Source: Melioribacteraceae bacterium (GTDB lineage Bacteria; Bacteroidota; Ignavibacteria; Ignavibacteriales; Melioribacteraceae). Taken from it: a stretch of 64,000 nt of DNA. Made by a program: the position numbers and the translations under genes. The stretch is from NCBI GenBank assembly GCA_016927595.1, contig JAFGMI010000048.1, positions 17,060-81,059 on the forward strand, read 5' to 3'. Shown here in pieces: positions 19,436 through 28,731 of this stretch (position 1 is the first letter of the stretch; the number at the start of each line of letters is the position of its first letter). The notes below the pieces were generated by a model. That model saw only the letters and a program-made list of their open reading frames with translations, did not search any database and was not told the DNA's origin.

Positions 19436-20458
19436 ATGAAAGGGAAATATATTGTTTTATTACTTGTGGTTATTCCGTCGATGTTGATGGCGCAATTTGT
19501 CTCGGATGTGTCGAAACGCGGAACAACTGCAGCGCCGTTTCTAACAATTAGTCAGGGTGCACGTGCTACAGGCATGGGAAGCGCATTCGTAGCTGTTGCT
19601 GATGATCCCTCGGCAATATTCTGGAACGCAGCTGGTATAGCAAGACTTGAACAGAACGGCGTTACGTTCGATCACACAAAATGGTTTGCAGATATAGGAT
19701 ATAATTTTGCAGCGATAACTTATAATCTTGGAAGCTTCGGAACATTAGGCGCCAGTTTCATCTCATCTACTGTGGATGAAATGGATGTAACAACAATAGA
19801 AGAACCGGAGGGGACAGGAGAAACATTCGGTGTGCAGGATGTGGCTGTAAGTCTGGCCTGGGGTTTTAATATTACGGATAATTTTTCAATAGGTTTCAAT
19901 CCCAAAGTCGTTTATCAAAGTATCTGGAAAATGTCTGGTATGGCTTTCGCTATTGATCTCGGAGTTCTTTACAATACTCCGTTCGAGGGAATTACACTCG
20001 GCGCTTCGATTACAAATTTCGGTTCCAAGCTTCAGCTTGACGGCACGAGTTCAGTGGTCTTGTATGATGATGATATTACGACAAGCGGTAATAACGGAAG
20101 AATACCGGCACGCCTGCAGGTTGATGCATGGGATCTGCCGCTGGGATTCAAAGTGGGTCTGTCTTATAAACCTTTTACTGAAGGATTGCATAAACTGATT
20201 ATTGCAGTCGATGCAGCCCACCCCAACGATAATTATGAGTACGTTAATGTAGGTGGCGAATATACTTTCAATAATCTTTTTACCGTAAGAGGAGGATATA
20301 AGTCGCTGTTTCTCGAGGAATCGGAGGAATCGTTTACAATAGGCGCAGGTATAGTTCAGCGTATCATGGGAAACATAAATATCAGATTCGATTATGCGTA
20401 TGTCGATTTCGGTACGCTTGATAATATTCAGAAGTTCTCTATAGGCATTAATTTTTAG
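19436..20458 (+). CDS. PorV/PorQ-family outer-membrane protein
   Basis: 340 residues from ATG 19436 (GGGG 9 nt upstream; an ATG at 19430 is only 3 nt from it). Signal peptide ending MLMAQ, then FLTISQGARATGMGSAFVAVADDPSAIFWNAAGIA, the usual start of PorV/PorQ (FadL-like) 14-strand barrels, and a Phe-terminated last strand. PorV takes T9SS cargo from the secretion pore to the attachment complex. This copy follows the giant T9SS-type protein directly, and a paralogue follows the other giant protein. I infer dedicated shuttles or partner barrels rather than the housekeeping PorV. Confidence 0.85.
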   Translation: MKGKYIVLLLVVIPSMLMAQFVSDVSKRGTTAAPFLTISQGARATGMGSAFVAVADDPSAIFWNAAGIARLEQNGVTFDHTKWFADIGYNFAAITYNLGSFGTLGASFISSTVDEMDVTTIEEPEGTGETFGVQDVAVSLAWGFNITDNFSIGFNPKVVYQSIWKMSGMAFAIDLGVLYNTPFEGITLGASITNFGSKLQLDGTSSVVLYDDDITTSGNNGRIPARLQVDAWDLPLGFKVGLSYKPFTEGLHKLIIAVDAAHPNDNYEYVNVGGEYTFNNLFTVRGGYKSLFLEESEESFTIGAGIVQRIMGNINIRFDYAYVDFGTLDNIQKFSIGINF

Positions 20459-20633
20459 GATTGATTAGCATTATCCTTCAGTAATATTGTTTGATAACTG
20501 AGATACATGATAAGCGGGGCTAAGATATTTATTGTTTATTGCTGGTCGGCAACTCCGCTTTTCTCTTAATTTATAGTATTCGCTCTTAACCTGAGTTGAA
20601 GTAAATAATTTTATTAAAGCATAAGAGGGTTGC

Positions 20634-22892
20634 ATGCGGAAAAATATTCTATTGATACTACTGTTTTTCATTTTGCTTCTTGTGAACGTTGTTAATGGAG
20701 AAGAGAATTCTGAAAATAAATATAAGGAAGCCGATGATTTCGTTCGGATACTTCTTTCGAAAATGACGCTGGAAGAAAAAATCGGGCAGATGAATCAGAT
20801 AACCGTTGAAGTAATATCCAAGCCAAGGGCGGATGGTTTCCAAAAACTTGAAATCGATCCGGATAAACTGAAAGAGGCGCTTGTAAAATATCATACCGGT
20901 TCTATTATTAATACAGGCGGTTATGCCAATAATGTGGATAACTGGCATGAAATTATAACTGTTATTCAGGACGGCGCTGCCGGGTATACCAGACTGGGCA
21001 TTCCTGTATTATACGGTATCGATGCCATTCACGGTGTCAGCTATACAAGAGGTGCTACATTGTTTCCCCAGTCCGTAGCGATGGCGGCTTCAAGAAACCG
21101 TGAACTCTTACGGCAAAGTGCTGAGATAACCGCACTTGAAATGAGAGCTTCCGGAATTCCGTGGACATTCAATCCGGTGCTGGGTATGGGACGCGAGCCT
21201 TATTGGTCGAGATTATGGGAAACCTTCGGTGAGGATGTTTATCTCGCATCTGAATTCGGGCGCGAATATGTTAAAGGAATCCAGGGATCAGATCCGTCGG
21301 ATAAAATTAACGCTGCTGCATGTATGAAGCATTACCTTGGATACAGTGTTCCGAAAAACGGACGCGACAGAACTCCAGCATGGATACCCGAAAGAATGCT
21401 TCGGGAAATTTTTTTACCTTCCTTCAAAGCCGCGGTGGATGCCGGTGTCTTAACGGCAATGGCTAATTCTTCCGAGATTAATGGAATCCCCGTCCATTCC
21501 GATTATTACCTGCTTACGGAATTACTTAAAGATGAATTAGGATTTAAGGGATTTATGGTTTCGGACTGGGAGGATATTAAGAGACTGTATGAACGGGACC
21601 ATGTTGCCGGTTCACCGAGAGAAGCCGTTAAAATGGCTGTCATGGCAGGAATTGATATGAGCATGGTACCGTTTGATTTCAGCTTTTATGAATTACTGCT
21701 TGAGCTTGTAAAAGACGGCGAGGTTCCGGTTGAAAGAATTGACGATGCCGTCACAAGAATATTGAGGGTTAAATATCTGCTGGGACTTTTTGATAACGCT
21801 TATCCCGATAAATCTCTGCTCCCGGAATTTGCATCTCAGAAGAATACCGGAGTTAATCTTCAGGCAGCCCGTGAGTCGATAACTATGTTGAAAAACGATA
21901 ATTCTGTACTGCCGCTTTCAAAAGAAAAAAAATATCTGGTAACCGGGCCCGCATCGAACATGTTAAGTGTATTGAACGGTGGCTGGTCGATTACATGGCA
22001 GGGGAATGAAGAAAAACTGTATCCTGAAGATAAGTACACAATACTTGAAGCCGTTCAGTCGAAAGCGGGAAACGAGAACGTAATTCATATGGAAGGATGT
22101 ACCTTTGAGGAAGACATAAATACCAAAGAAACAGTTTCAAAGGCTTCGGAAGCTGATGCGGTTATAGTATGTATCGGTGAACCTCCGTACTGTGAAGGGG
22201 AAGGAAATATTAATAATCTTGAAATGACTTCCGTTCAGCTGGAACTTGCAGCACAACTTTCCAAAACTGGCAAACCGGTCATACTTGTGTTGGTAGAAGG
22301 AAGACCGAGGGTCATCAGTAAAATTGCTGATGATGCATCAGCAATTCTTATGGCATACCTTCCGGGAATGGAGGGAGGCAGAGCTATCGCCGATATATTA
22401 TTCGGTGATGCTAATCCCAGCGGTAAACTTCCGTTTTCATACCCGCGGGATGTACGAGGCAATACATGTTACGATTTTAAACCGATTGAACAGTTTGATG
22501 TGAACAAATACAATCCTCAATGGGAATTCGGTTACGGTTTAAGTTACACGAATTTCGAATATGCCAATCTGGTACTCGATAAAACCGAATATAAGATGAA
22601 TGATGTAATCAGAGTTTCTGTTGACTTAAAAAATACAGGCAGCGTGGATGGCAAAGAAACTGTAGAGTTGTATATTTGCGATATTGTTGGCACGGTTTCC
22701 AGACCGGTAAGACAGTTAAAAAGATTTCAGAAGATAAATCTCGAGGCAGGAAAATCCACGACTGTATCTTTCGAACTGGATATGTATGATTTATCTTTTA
22801 TCAACCGCGATAATTTGAGAACCACAGAACCGGGTGAATTTACGGTAATGGTAAAAAATCTGGAAAAGAAATTTGTCCTTGCAGATGAATAA
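20634..22892 (+). CDS. Periplasmic glycoside hydrolase family 3 beta-glucosidase
   Basis: 752 residues. Signal peptide about 1-22, GH3 N-terminal barrel with IGQMNQIT, GREPYWSRLWETFGED, the substrate-binding KH pair in MKHYLGYS (about 232-233) and nucleophile D311 in GFMVSDWED. A GH3 C-terminal domain (LVTGPASNML, EPPYCEGEGN) and a C-terminal FN3-like domain follow. There is no T9SS tail, so it stays in the periplasm, where it would cut imported gluco-oligosaccharides to glucose for the SSS symporter 22 bp downstream. The RBS GAGGG is well placed. Confidence 0.95.
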   Translation: MRKNILLILLFFILLLVNVVNGEENSENKYKEADDFVRILLSKMTLEEKIGQMNQITVEVISKPRADGFQKLEIDPDKLKEALVKYHTGSIINTGGYANNVDNWHEIITVIQDGAAGYTRLGIPVLYGIDAIHGVSYTRGATLFPQSVAMAASRNRELLRQSAEITALEMRASGIPWTFNPVLGMGREPYWSRLWETFGEDVYLASEFGREYVKGIQGSDPSDKINAAACMKHYLGYSVPKNGRDRTPAWIPERMLREIFLPSFKAAVDAGVLTAMANSSEINGIPVHSDYYLLTELLKDELGFKGFMVSDWEDIKRLYERDHVAGSPREAVKMAVMAGIDMSMVPFDFSFYELLLELVKDGEVPVERIDDAVTRILRVKYLLGLFDNAYPDKSLLPEFASQKNTGVNLQAARESITMLKNDNSVLPLSKEKKYLVTGPASNMLSVLNGGWSITWQGNEEKLYPEDKYTILEAVQSKAGNENVIHMEGCTFEEDINTKETVSKASEADAVIVCIGEPPYCEGEGNINNLEMTSVQLELAAQLSKTGKPVILVLVEGRPRVISKIADDASAILMAYLPGMEGGRAIADILFGDANPSGKLPFSYPRDVRGNTCYDFKPIEQFDVNKYNPQWEFGYGLSYTNFEYANLVLDKTEYKMNDVIRVSVDLKNTGSVDGKETVELYICDIVGTVSRPVRQLKRFQKINLEAGKSTTVSFELDMYDLSFINRDNLRTTEPGEFTVMVKNLEKKFVLADE

Positions 22893-22914
22893 CACAAGAT
22901 AAAGGAAAATAGAT

Positions 22915-24552
22915 ATGAATTTTTCAACCGTGGATTATATAGTATTTACCGTCTACATTATTGGAATAGTCAGTTTAGGACTTTACGTTTCGAGAGAAAA
23001 GAAAGGGCATGAAAAAGATTCTCAGGATTATTTTCTTGCCGGTAAATCGCTTACCTGGTGGGCAATTGGTGCCTCGTTAATTGCAGCCAACATATCCGCC
23101 GAACAGATAATCGGTATGTCGGGATCCGGGTTTGCTATTGGTCTGGCAATAGCATCTTATGAATGGATGGCAGCAATCACGTTGATAATTGTAGGCAAGT
23201 TTTTCCTGCCGGTTTTTATTGAAAAAAAGATATACACAATCCCTGAATTCATAGAAAAAAGATATAACACGACGCTTAAAACTATTCTGGCTGTATTCTG
23301 GATATTCCTGTTCGTATTTGTCAATTTAACTTCGGTGCTGTTCCTGGGAGCTAAAGCTTTGGATACCATTATGGGAGCAGGCGACGGAAGCATGATCATC
23401 TACGGGATAATCGGTCTGGGTTTTATTGCTATAGCGTATTCATTGTACGGTGGTCTTTCGGCTGTTGCCTGGACGGATGTAATACAGGTAATATTGCTGG
23501 TGCTTGGCGGAATAATTACAACTGTCATAGCTCTTGATTATGTTACTCCCGAAGGGGGCATTATTAACGGTATATCTCATATATATGAAACTGCAGGTGA
23601 TAAATTTCATATGATATTGGAGAAAGGACATCCTGAATTTGATAATCTTCCAGGAATTGCAGTCTTAATCGGAGGCATGTGGATTGCAAACCTTTATTAC
23701 TGGGGATTCAACCAGTATATAATTCAAAGAACTCTGGCTGCCAAATCACTGGGTGAAGCTCAAAAAGGCATTGCATTTGCAGCCTTCCTTAAACTTATTA
23801 TTCCCTTAATAGTAGTTGTTCCGGGTATAGTTGCATTCGTTATGTATTCTCAGCCTGATGGTACAAATATAATTGCAGGCGCGCAGGATGCATTTACCAA
23901 GACAGACGGTTCTATAAATTACGATAAGGCTTATCCCTGGCTTATAAGTACATTTGTTCCGATAGGTCTAAAGGGCGTGGTTGTAGCGGCTTTAACAGCG
24001 GCAATCGTTTCCTCACTTGCATCTATGCTTAACTCGACTTCAACCATATTTACGATGGATATTTATAAACCGTATATTAATAAAGGTGCAGATGAAAAGT
24101 CGCTGGTAAAAATCGGTCGGATAAGCGCCGTTGCGGCTCTTGTAGTAGCCGGACTTACCGCACCGCTGCTTAAAAGCATTCCTCAGGCATTTCAATATAT
24201 CCAGGAGTATACCGGCGTTGTTAGTCCCGGTATTCTGGCTGTTTCCATGATAGGATTGTTCTGGAAAAAGGTTACAACGAGAGGAGCAATCTGGGGTGCT
24301 ATACTATCTATCCCTACGGCTCTGATTCTTAAAATCGAATCACTTGCTCTGCCGTGGATGGATCAGATGCTTTACACTTTTTTAATTACCATAGTTATCG
24401 CCGGAATGATTAGCCTTGCTTCAAACGAGAACTCCGATGATGTTAAAGGATTCAATTTTACTTCCAAATTATTCTCGACTGATAAGACATTCAATATTTC
24501 TGCATATGTTATATGTCTGGTTCTTGCATTACTTTATACAATTTTCTGGTAA
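22915..24552 (+). CDS. Sodium:solute symporter, SSS family (second copy)
   Basis: 545 residues with about 14 membrane helices and the same family marks as the product at 9393: DYFLAGKSLTWW, AANISAEQIIGMSGSG, YGGLSAVAWTDVIQ, WGFNQYIIQRTLAAK and SSLASMLNSTSTIFTMDIYKP. It is 22 bp after the GH3 gene and just before a GH16 gene, so it is probably the glucose or laminaribiose importer of that sub-operon. The two SSS proteins differ widely in loops and tail, which argues for different substrates rather than recent duplication. Confidence 0.93.
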   Translation: MNFSTVDYIVFTVYIIGIVSLGLYVSREKKGHEKDSQDYFLAGKSLTWWAIGASLIAANISAEQIIGMSGSGFAIGLAIASYEWMAAITLIIVGKFFLPVFIEKKIYTIPEFIEKRYNTTLKTILAVFWIFLFVFVNLTSVLFLGAKALDTIMGAGDGSMIIYGIIGLGFIAIAYSLYGGLSAVAWTDVIQVILLVLGGIITTVIALDYVTPEGGIINGISHIYETAGDKFHMILEKGHPEFDNLPGIAVLIGGMWIANLYYWGFNQYIIQRTLAAKSLGEAQKGIAFAAFLKLIIPLIVVVPGIVAFVMYSQPDGTNIIAGAQDAFTKTDGSINYDKAYPWLISTFVPIGLKGVVVAALTAAIVSSLASMLNSTSTIFTMDIYKPYINKGADEKSLVKIGRISAVAALVVAGLTAPLLKSIPQAFQYIQEYTGVVSPGILAVSMIGLFWKKVTTRGAIWGAILSIPTALILKIESLALPWMDQMLYTFLITIVIAGMISLASNENSDDVKGFNFTSKLFSTDKTFNISAYVICLVLALLYTIFW

Positions 24553-24557
24553 TCGAT

Positions 24558-25397
24558 ATGAATAGAAGACACACTAAATGGAGTTTTATACTAATACTGT
24601 TATTCATAGGAGCTGTGTGCTGCTCGAATAAAGATGATCCTGCTTCTTCAGATAACGATGAAACCCCGGCAGGGTATAAATTAGTTTGGCAGGATGAATT
24701 TGATGGGGACAAAATTAACGCTGATAACTGGATTCATGAGGTAAATGCCCGCGGAGGAGGCAACAACGAACTTCAGTATTATACAGACAGACCCGAAAAT
24801 TCATACGTGAGAGACGGTGAACTGCACATAGCGGCTCTGGAGGGAGCTTATACCGGTCCCGAAGGAACTCGTTATTATACTTCGGCGCGAATGACGACAC
24901 AACAGACAAGAGCGTTTCAGTATGGCAGGATTGAGGCAAGATTGAAGCTTCCGTACGGACAGGGATTATGGCCTGCATTCTGGATGCTTGGTACTAATAT
25001 TACACAGGTTGGCTGGCCGTCCTGCGGCGAGATAGATATTATGGAGATGATAGGGGGCGGTGACGGCAGGGATAATGTTACTCACGGCACTCTTCATTGG
25101 GAACACAACGGTCATAAATATCAGGGTGGAAGCAAAAAAATTGAATCAGGTAAACTTGCGGATGATTTTCACGTTTATGCTGTTGAATGGGATGAATCAA
25201 AAATCGATTGGTATCTGGATGATGAATTGTTTTACTCAATGGATATAACTGCGGTAGGGATGAGTGAGTTTCATCAGCCGTTTTTTATTATACTTAATGT
25301 TGCAGTAGGAGGAAACTGGCCCGGAAGTCCCGATGCGTCAACCGTGTTCCCTCAGGAAATGATTGTTGACTATGTAAGAGTCTACGAAAAAGAATGA
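24558..25397 (+). CDS. GH16 endo-beta-1,3-glucanase (laminarinase-like), probable lipoprotein
   Basis: 279 residues from ATG 24558, six bases after the SSS stop codon. The frame stays open upstream into the SSS gene, but only this start gives a proper signal sequence (MNRRHTKW then a hydrophobic stretch, CCS). The Cys pair at about 21-22 suggests lipidation. GH16 jelly-roll: LVWQDEFDGD, NNELQYYT, PAFWMLG and the catalytic motif GEIDIMEMIGG (E158, D160, E163). It should hydrolyse internal beta-1,3 or mixed-linkage glucan bonds at the cell surface or in the periplasm. A T9SS tail is absent, unlike the next GH16. Confidence 0.92.
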   Translation: MNRRHTKWSFILILLFIGAVCCSNKDDPASSDNDETPAGYKLVWQDEFDGDKINADNWIHEVNARGGGNNELQYYTDRPENSYVRDGELHIAALEGAYTGPEGTRYYTSARMTTQQTRAFQYGRIEARLKLPYGQGLWPAFWMLGTNITQVGWPSCGEIDIMEMIGGGDGRDNVTHGTLHWEHNGHKYQGGSKKIESGKLADDFHVYAVEWDESKIDWYLDDELFYSMDITAVGMSEFHQPFFIILNVAVGGNWPGSPDASTVFPQEMIVDYVRVYEKE

Positions 25398-25562
25398 GTT
25401 GTGGTTTTAATGAGAAAAAATTACGGGACTTTGTTTTATTGATACAATCAACCTCTTATGGTTACTTGTTTATTATTCGATAAAATTTTTTTACCGTTAA
25501 AGCATATTTTATTTCCACTATAAATACCTAGATGATACCGGCTAATTTAAGTGAATGAAAAC

Positions 25563-26630
25563 ATGAAACTGAAAACAGTGTGTATATCCGTTATTTTGTT
25601 TTCCTTAAGTATAAAAGCACAAAATTATCAGCTGGTATGGTACGATTCATTCCTGGGAAATGAACTTGATACGGACAGCTGGTCATACGAAACCGGCGGC
25701 GGCGGATGGGGCAACAATGAACTGCAATATTATACCAGCCGACCGGATAATCTTTATCTCGAAAACGGCAGACTTGTTATCACTGCAAAAAGAGAAACCT
25801 ACGGCGGTAGTAATTATACATCAGCGAGAATCGTTACAAAAGGCAAAAAGTTTTTTCGGTACGGCAAAGTAGAGGCGAGAATTAGAATGCCCTTTGGTCA
25901 AGGTATCTGGCCGGCTTTCTGGATGCTTGGTGAGAACTTTTCAAGCGTTGGTTGGCCGAGGTGCGGAGAAATTGATATTGTCGAAATGATAGGCGGAACG
26001 GGAAATGAGAATAAAGCTTATGGCACGGCACACTGGGATAATAACGGCTCCCATGCTCAGTATGGAGGATATACTAAGCTTCAGTCGGGTATACTTGCTG
26101 ATGACTGGCATCTCTACGCTGTTGAATGGAACAATCAAAGCATAAAATGGTTTTTCGATGGTAACAAATACCACGAAATCGATATCACCTCTTCAGAGTT
26201 ACGCGAGTTTCATAACGAATATTTTATAATCCTGAATTTAGCCGTGGGCGGCAAATGGCCCGGATATCCTGACGGCACAACACTTTTCCCGCAAACTCTG
26301 GAAGTCGATTACATACGTGTATACCAGGATTTGCCGACTGGCATTGAAACCGATACGGTGCCCCCTGAGGAGAGGCTCCTGGTTTATCCGAATCCTTTTA
26401 ACAGTCAGATCAACGTTATCTTGAATTCGAAAGGAATTGCAGACCGTTCGGCAGAATTGAAGTTGTTCAATCTATTGGGACAGGAAATGTTTAATGCTGA
26501 GTACGATATTCAAAGCGGGATTAATAATTTCAGTTTGAACTTGCACGGAATAATTAATAGCGGGATTTATTTGCTGGTTGTAGATACGGGTGCAAATTTA
26601 TATACGCATAAAATTATGTATCTGAAATAA
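25563..26630 (+). CDS. GH16 endo-beta-glucanase with T9SS sorting domain
   Basis: 355 residues from ATG 25563; an in-frame GTG at 25551 would add four residues, and neither has a clear RBS. Signal peptide ending SIKAQ. GH16 domain to about 265 with LVWYDSF, NNELQYYTSRPD, PAFWMLGE and GEIDIVEMIGG (catalytic E136, D138, E141). A short linker is followed by a T9SS type-A tail (YPNPFNSQ, ending THKIMYLK). The catalytic part is closely similar to the lipoprotein GH16 just upstream, so this looks like a duplicated enzyme sent to a different location, outside the cell. It sits in its own transcription unit after a 165-bp gap. Confidence 0.92.
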   Translation: MKLKTVCISVILFSLSIKAQNYQLVWYDSFLGNELDTDSWSYETGGGGWGNNELQYYTSRPDNLYLENGRLVITAKRETYGGSNYTSARIVTKGKKFFRYGKVEARIRMPFGQGIWPAFWMLGENFSSVGWPRCGEIDIVEMIGGTGNENKAYGTAHWDNNGSHAQYGGYTKLQSGILADDWHLYAVEWNNQSIKWFFDGNKYHEIDITSSELREFHNEYFIILNLAVGGKWPGYPDGTTLFPQTLEVDYIRVYQDLPTGIETDTVPPEERLLVYPNPFNSQINVILNSKGIADRSAELKLFNLLGQEMFNAEYDIQSGINNFSLNLHGIINSGIYLLVVDTGANLYTHKIMYLK

Positions 26631-26667
26631 TATTACTTTGTGTTCAATTATTTAATATGTTGTTCCC

Positions 26668-27360
26668 ATGATTAGAAAAATATGTTGTCCGATTATTTCT
26701 CTTTTATTCATTTTAAATTGTTCCGGTCATGAGCAAATGAACGATGACGTTGAAATAAAGAAAGAACTGAAATACCTCGCACTGGGTGACTCCTATACCA
26801 TTGGTGAAAGTGTCGGTAAAAATGAAAAATATCCGGTCCAACTTGCAGATTCGATTTTATCCTCCGGCACAGATATTAAACTGAGAATTATAGCGAGAAC
26901 AGGTTGGACAACTGATGAACTGAGTGATGCGATAAAGGAAAGTAAGATTGAGGAGAAATTTGATATCGTGTCGCTTCTGATTGGTGTTAACAACCAATAC
27001 AGAGGAAGGGATGCCGATGAGTACAGAATTCAATTTATGGAATTATTGCAGACAGCAATTGATTTTGCCGATGGAAATACCGGCAGGGTTTTGGTTTTAT
27101 CAATTCCCGACTGGGGAGTAACGCCTTTTGCTGAAGGGAGAGATAAGGTAAAAATTTCTTCTGAAATCGACCTCTTCAATAAAATTAATAAGGAAGTATC
27201 GGAAGAATCCGGAGTAAAATATTTTTATATTACAGATATATCGAGAATACCGGATCCGGAATTAATTGCCGTTGACGGACTGCATCCATCCGGTAAAATG
27301 TACGCAGAGTGGGTTAACAGAATCATGCCTTATGTCTTAAAAATTATCAGCGAGAATTAA
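26668..27360 (+). CDS. SGNH/GDSL-family esterase lipoprotein
   Basis: 230 residues. A short signal peptide ends in a lipobox-like FILNC. SGNH hydrolase blocks are visible: LALGDSYTIGES (Ser at about 42), LLIGVNNQYRG (Asn) and DGLHPSGKMYAEW (Asp/His). It is a serine esterase; in this setting it could remove acetyl groups from a polysaccharide, but the sequence does not show the substrate. Its TAA stop abuts the TTG start of the kynureninase gene with no gap, so the two are probably translationally coupled. Confidence 0.85.
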   Translation: MIRKICCPIISLLFILNCSGHEQMNDDVEIKKELKYLALGDSYTIGESVGKNEKYPVQLADSILSSGTDIKLRIIARTGWTTDELSDAIKESKIEEKFDIVSLLIGVNNQYRGRDADEYRIQFMELLQTAIDFADGNTGRVLVLSIPDWGVTPFAEGRDKVKISSEIDLFNKINKEVSEESGVKYFYITDISRIPDPELIAVDGLHPSGKMYAEWVNRIMPYVLKIISEN

Positions 27361-28644
27361 TTGCCGGTATTTAATACCTCAGTTGACTTCGCAAAGCATT
27401 TGGATCAGAATGATGCTTTGGCATCCTGTCGCAGCGAATTCTTTTACGCAGATGAAAATATAATTTATCTGGATGGTAATTCTCTCGGGAGACTCCCGCT
27501 GAAATCCAAATCTAAACTGGATGAAGTTATTAACCTTCAGTGGGGAGAACGCTTAATAAGAAGCTGGAATGAGAAATGGCTGGATATGCCTAAAAAAGCT
27601 GCGCATAAAATCGCAGGAATAATAGGGGCAGAACCGGAAGAGGTGCTGATTTGTGATTCAACCTCAATTAATTTGTATAAACTTGTACTTGCAGCTTTAC
27701 ATTATCAGCCCGATCGTAAATCAATAGTTTCAGATGAATTAAATTTTCCTTCGGATCTCTATATATTCCAGGGTGTTGTAAGGCTCTTTAAAGATGCTTA
27801 TCAGTTAAAGCTTGTCGGCAGCAGCAATGGTATTAAACCTGATCTGAATCATATGAAAGACCTGCTGGATAATGATACTGCGCTTGCAGCGTTTTCACAT
27901 GTACTGTTTAAAAGCGGTTATATGTACGATGTTAAAGCAGTAACAGAAATCGTGCATTCAGCGGGAGCACTGACACTATGGGATTTAAGTCACTCGGTGG
28001 GTGTAGTGCCCATAAAATTGAATGAATGGAATGTTGATTTTGCAGTCGGATGTACATATAAATACTTAAACGGAGGACCAGGTTCTTCGGCGTTTCTTTA
28101 CATAAGAAGAGATTTAATTGTTAAGATGGAGAACTTCATAAGCGGTTGGTTCGGGCATTCCAATCCGTTCGGATTTGATTTGCGCTTCAACTCCTCTGAC
28201 GGTATTGAGAAATTCAACTGCGGCACATCAAATATATTGTCTATTGCCTCAATAGAACCTTCACTCGATATTATAACCGAAGCAGGTATCGATAGCATTC
28301 GCAAAAAATCTGTTTTACAAACTGATTATTTGATTTATCTGGTTAAGGAGAGATTAAAGAAATTTGGTTTTGAAATCGGATCACCTTTCTCTGATCAGGA
28401 ACGGGGCTCTCATGTATCCTTACGGCACAATGAAGGATACAGGATTTGTAAAGCATTGATTAATTCATCCGAACTGCAAACCAATGTTATCCCGGATTTC
28501 CGGATGCCGGATAATATCCGTATCGGAATTTCTCCGCTGTATAACTCCTTCGTTGATATATATTCGGCTGTCGAAGCAATTGAATATGTATTGGCAAATA
28601 AATTATACGAGAGATATAACTACGATAACGAAAAAGTTACATAA
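27361..28644 (+). CDS. kynU: Kynureninase
   Basis: 427 residues, PLP-dependent fold-type I. Kynureninase marks are YLDGNSLGRLP near residue 37, WDLSHSVGVVP with D208, and the PLP Lys K234 in GCTYKYLNGGPGS, with a NCGTSNILS-type segment later. It cleaves L-kynurenine to anthranilate and alanine in the cytoplasm. The TTG start directly follows the TAA of the SGNH esterase gene. No other kynurenine pathway gene is present in the window, so its role here (tryptophan degradation, NAD precursor supply or another amino-acid cleavage) is unclear. Confidence 0.85.
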   Translation: MPVFNTSVDFAKHLDQNDALASCRSEFFYADENIIYLDGNSLGRLPLKSKSKLDEVINLQWGERLIRSWNEKWLDMPKKAAHKIAGIIGAEPEEVLICDSTSINLYKLVLAALHYQPDRKSIVSDELNFPSDLYIFQGVVRLFKDAYQLKLVGSSNGIKPDLNHMKDLLDNDTALAAFSHVLFKSGYMYDVKAVTEIVHSAGALTLWDLSHSVGVVPIKLNEWNVDFAVGCTYKYLNGGPGSSAFLYIRRDLIVKMENFISGWFGHSNPFGFDLRFNSSDGIEKFNCGTSNILSIASIEPSLDIITEAGIDSIRKKSVLQTDYLIYLVKERLKKFGFEIGSPFSDQERGSHVSLRHNEGYRICKALINSSELQTNVIPDFRMPDNIRIGISPLYNSFVDIYSAVEAIEYVLANKLYERYNYDNEKVT

Positions 28645-28731
28645 TCATTTTTTCGTACACTCCTGTTTTGTTATATTCCTAACTTAAAAGTATCTTGATT
28701 TATTTCTATTGTCATATTTTTCAGGAATTGC

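Noticed and set aside
20459..20633. Possible long-loop terminator (AAGCGGGG with CTCCGCTT) before the GH3 gene
   Set aside because: The loop is over 30 nt and only a short T-rich stretch follows; too weak to annotate.
24513..24557. Upstream start for the first GH16 gene overlapping the SSS gene
   Set aside because: It would destroy the signal sequence; ATG 24558 gives a normal export signal.
25398..25562. TTTATTATTCGATAA resembling the first regulator's palindrome before the second GH16 gene
   Set aside because: Only half of the palindrome is kept, there is no second copy at 22 bp and no acceptable -24/-12 element.
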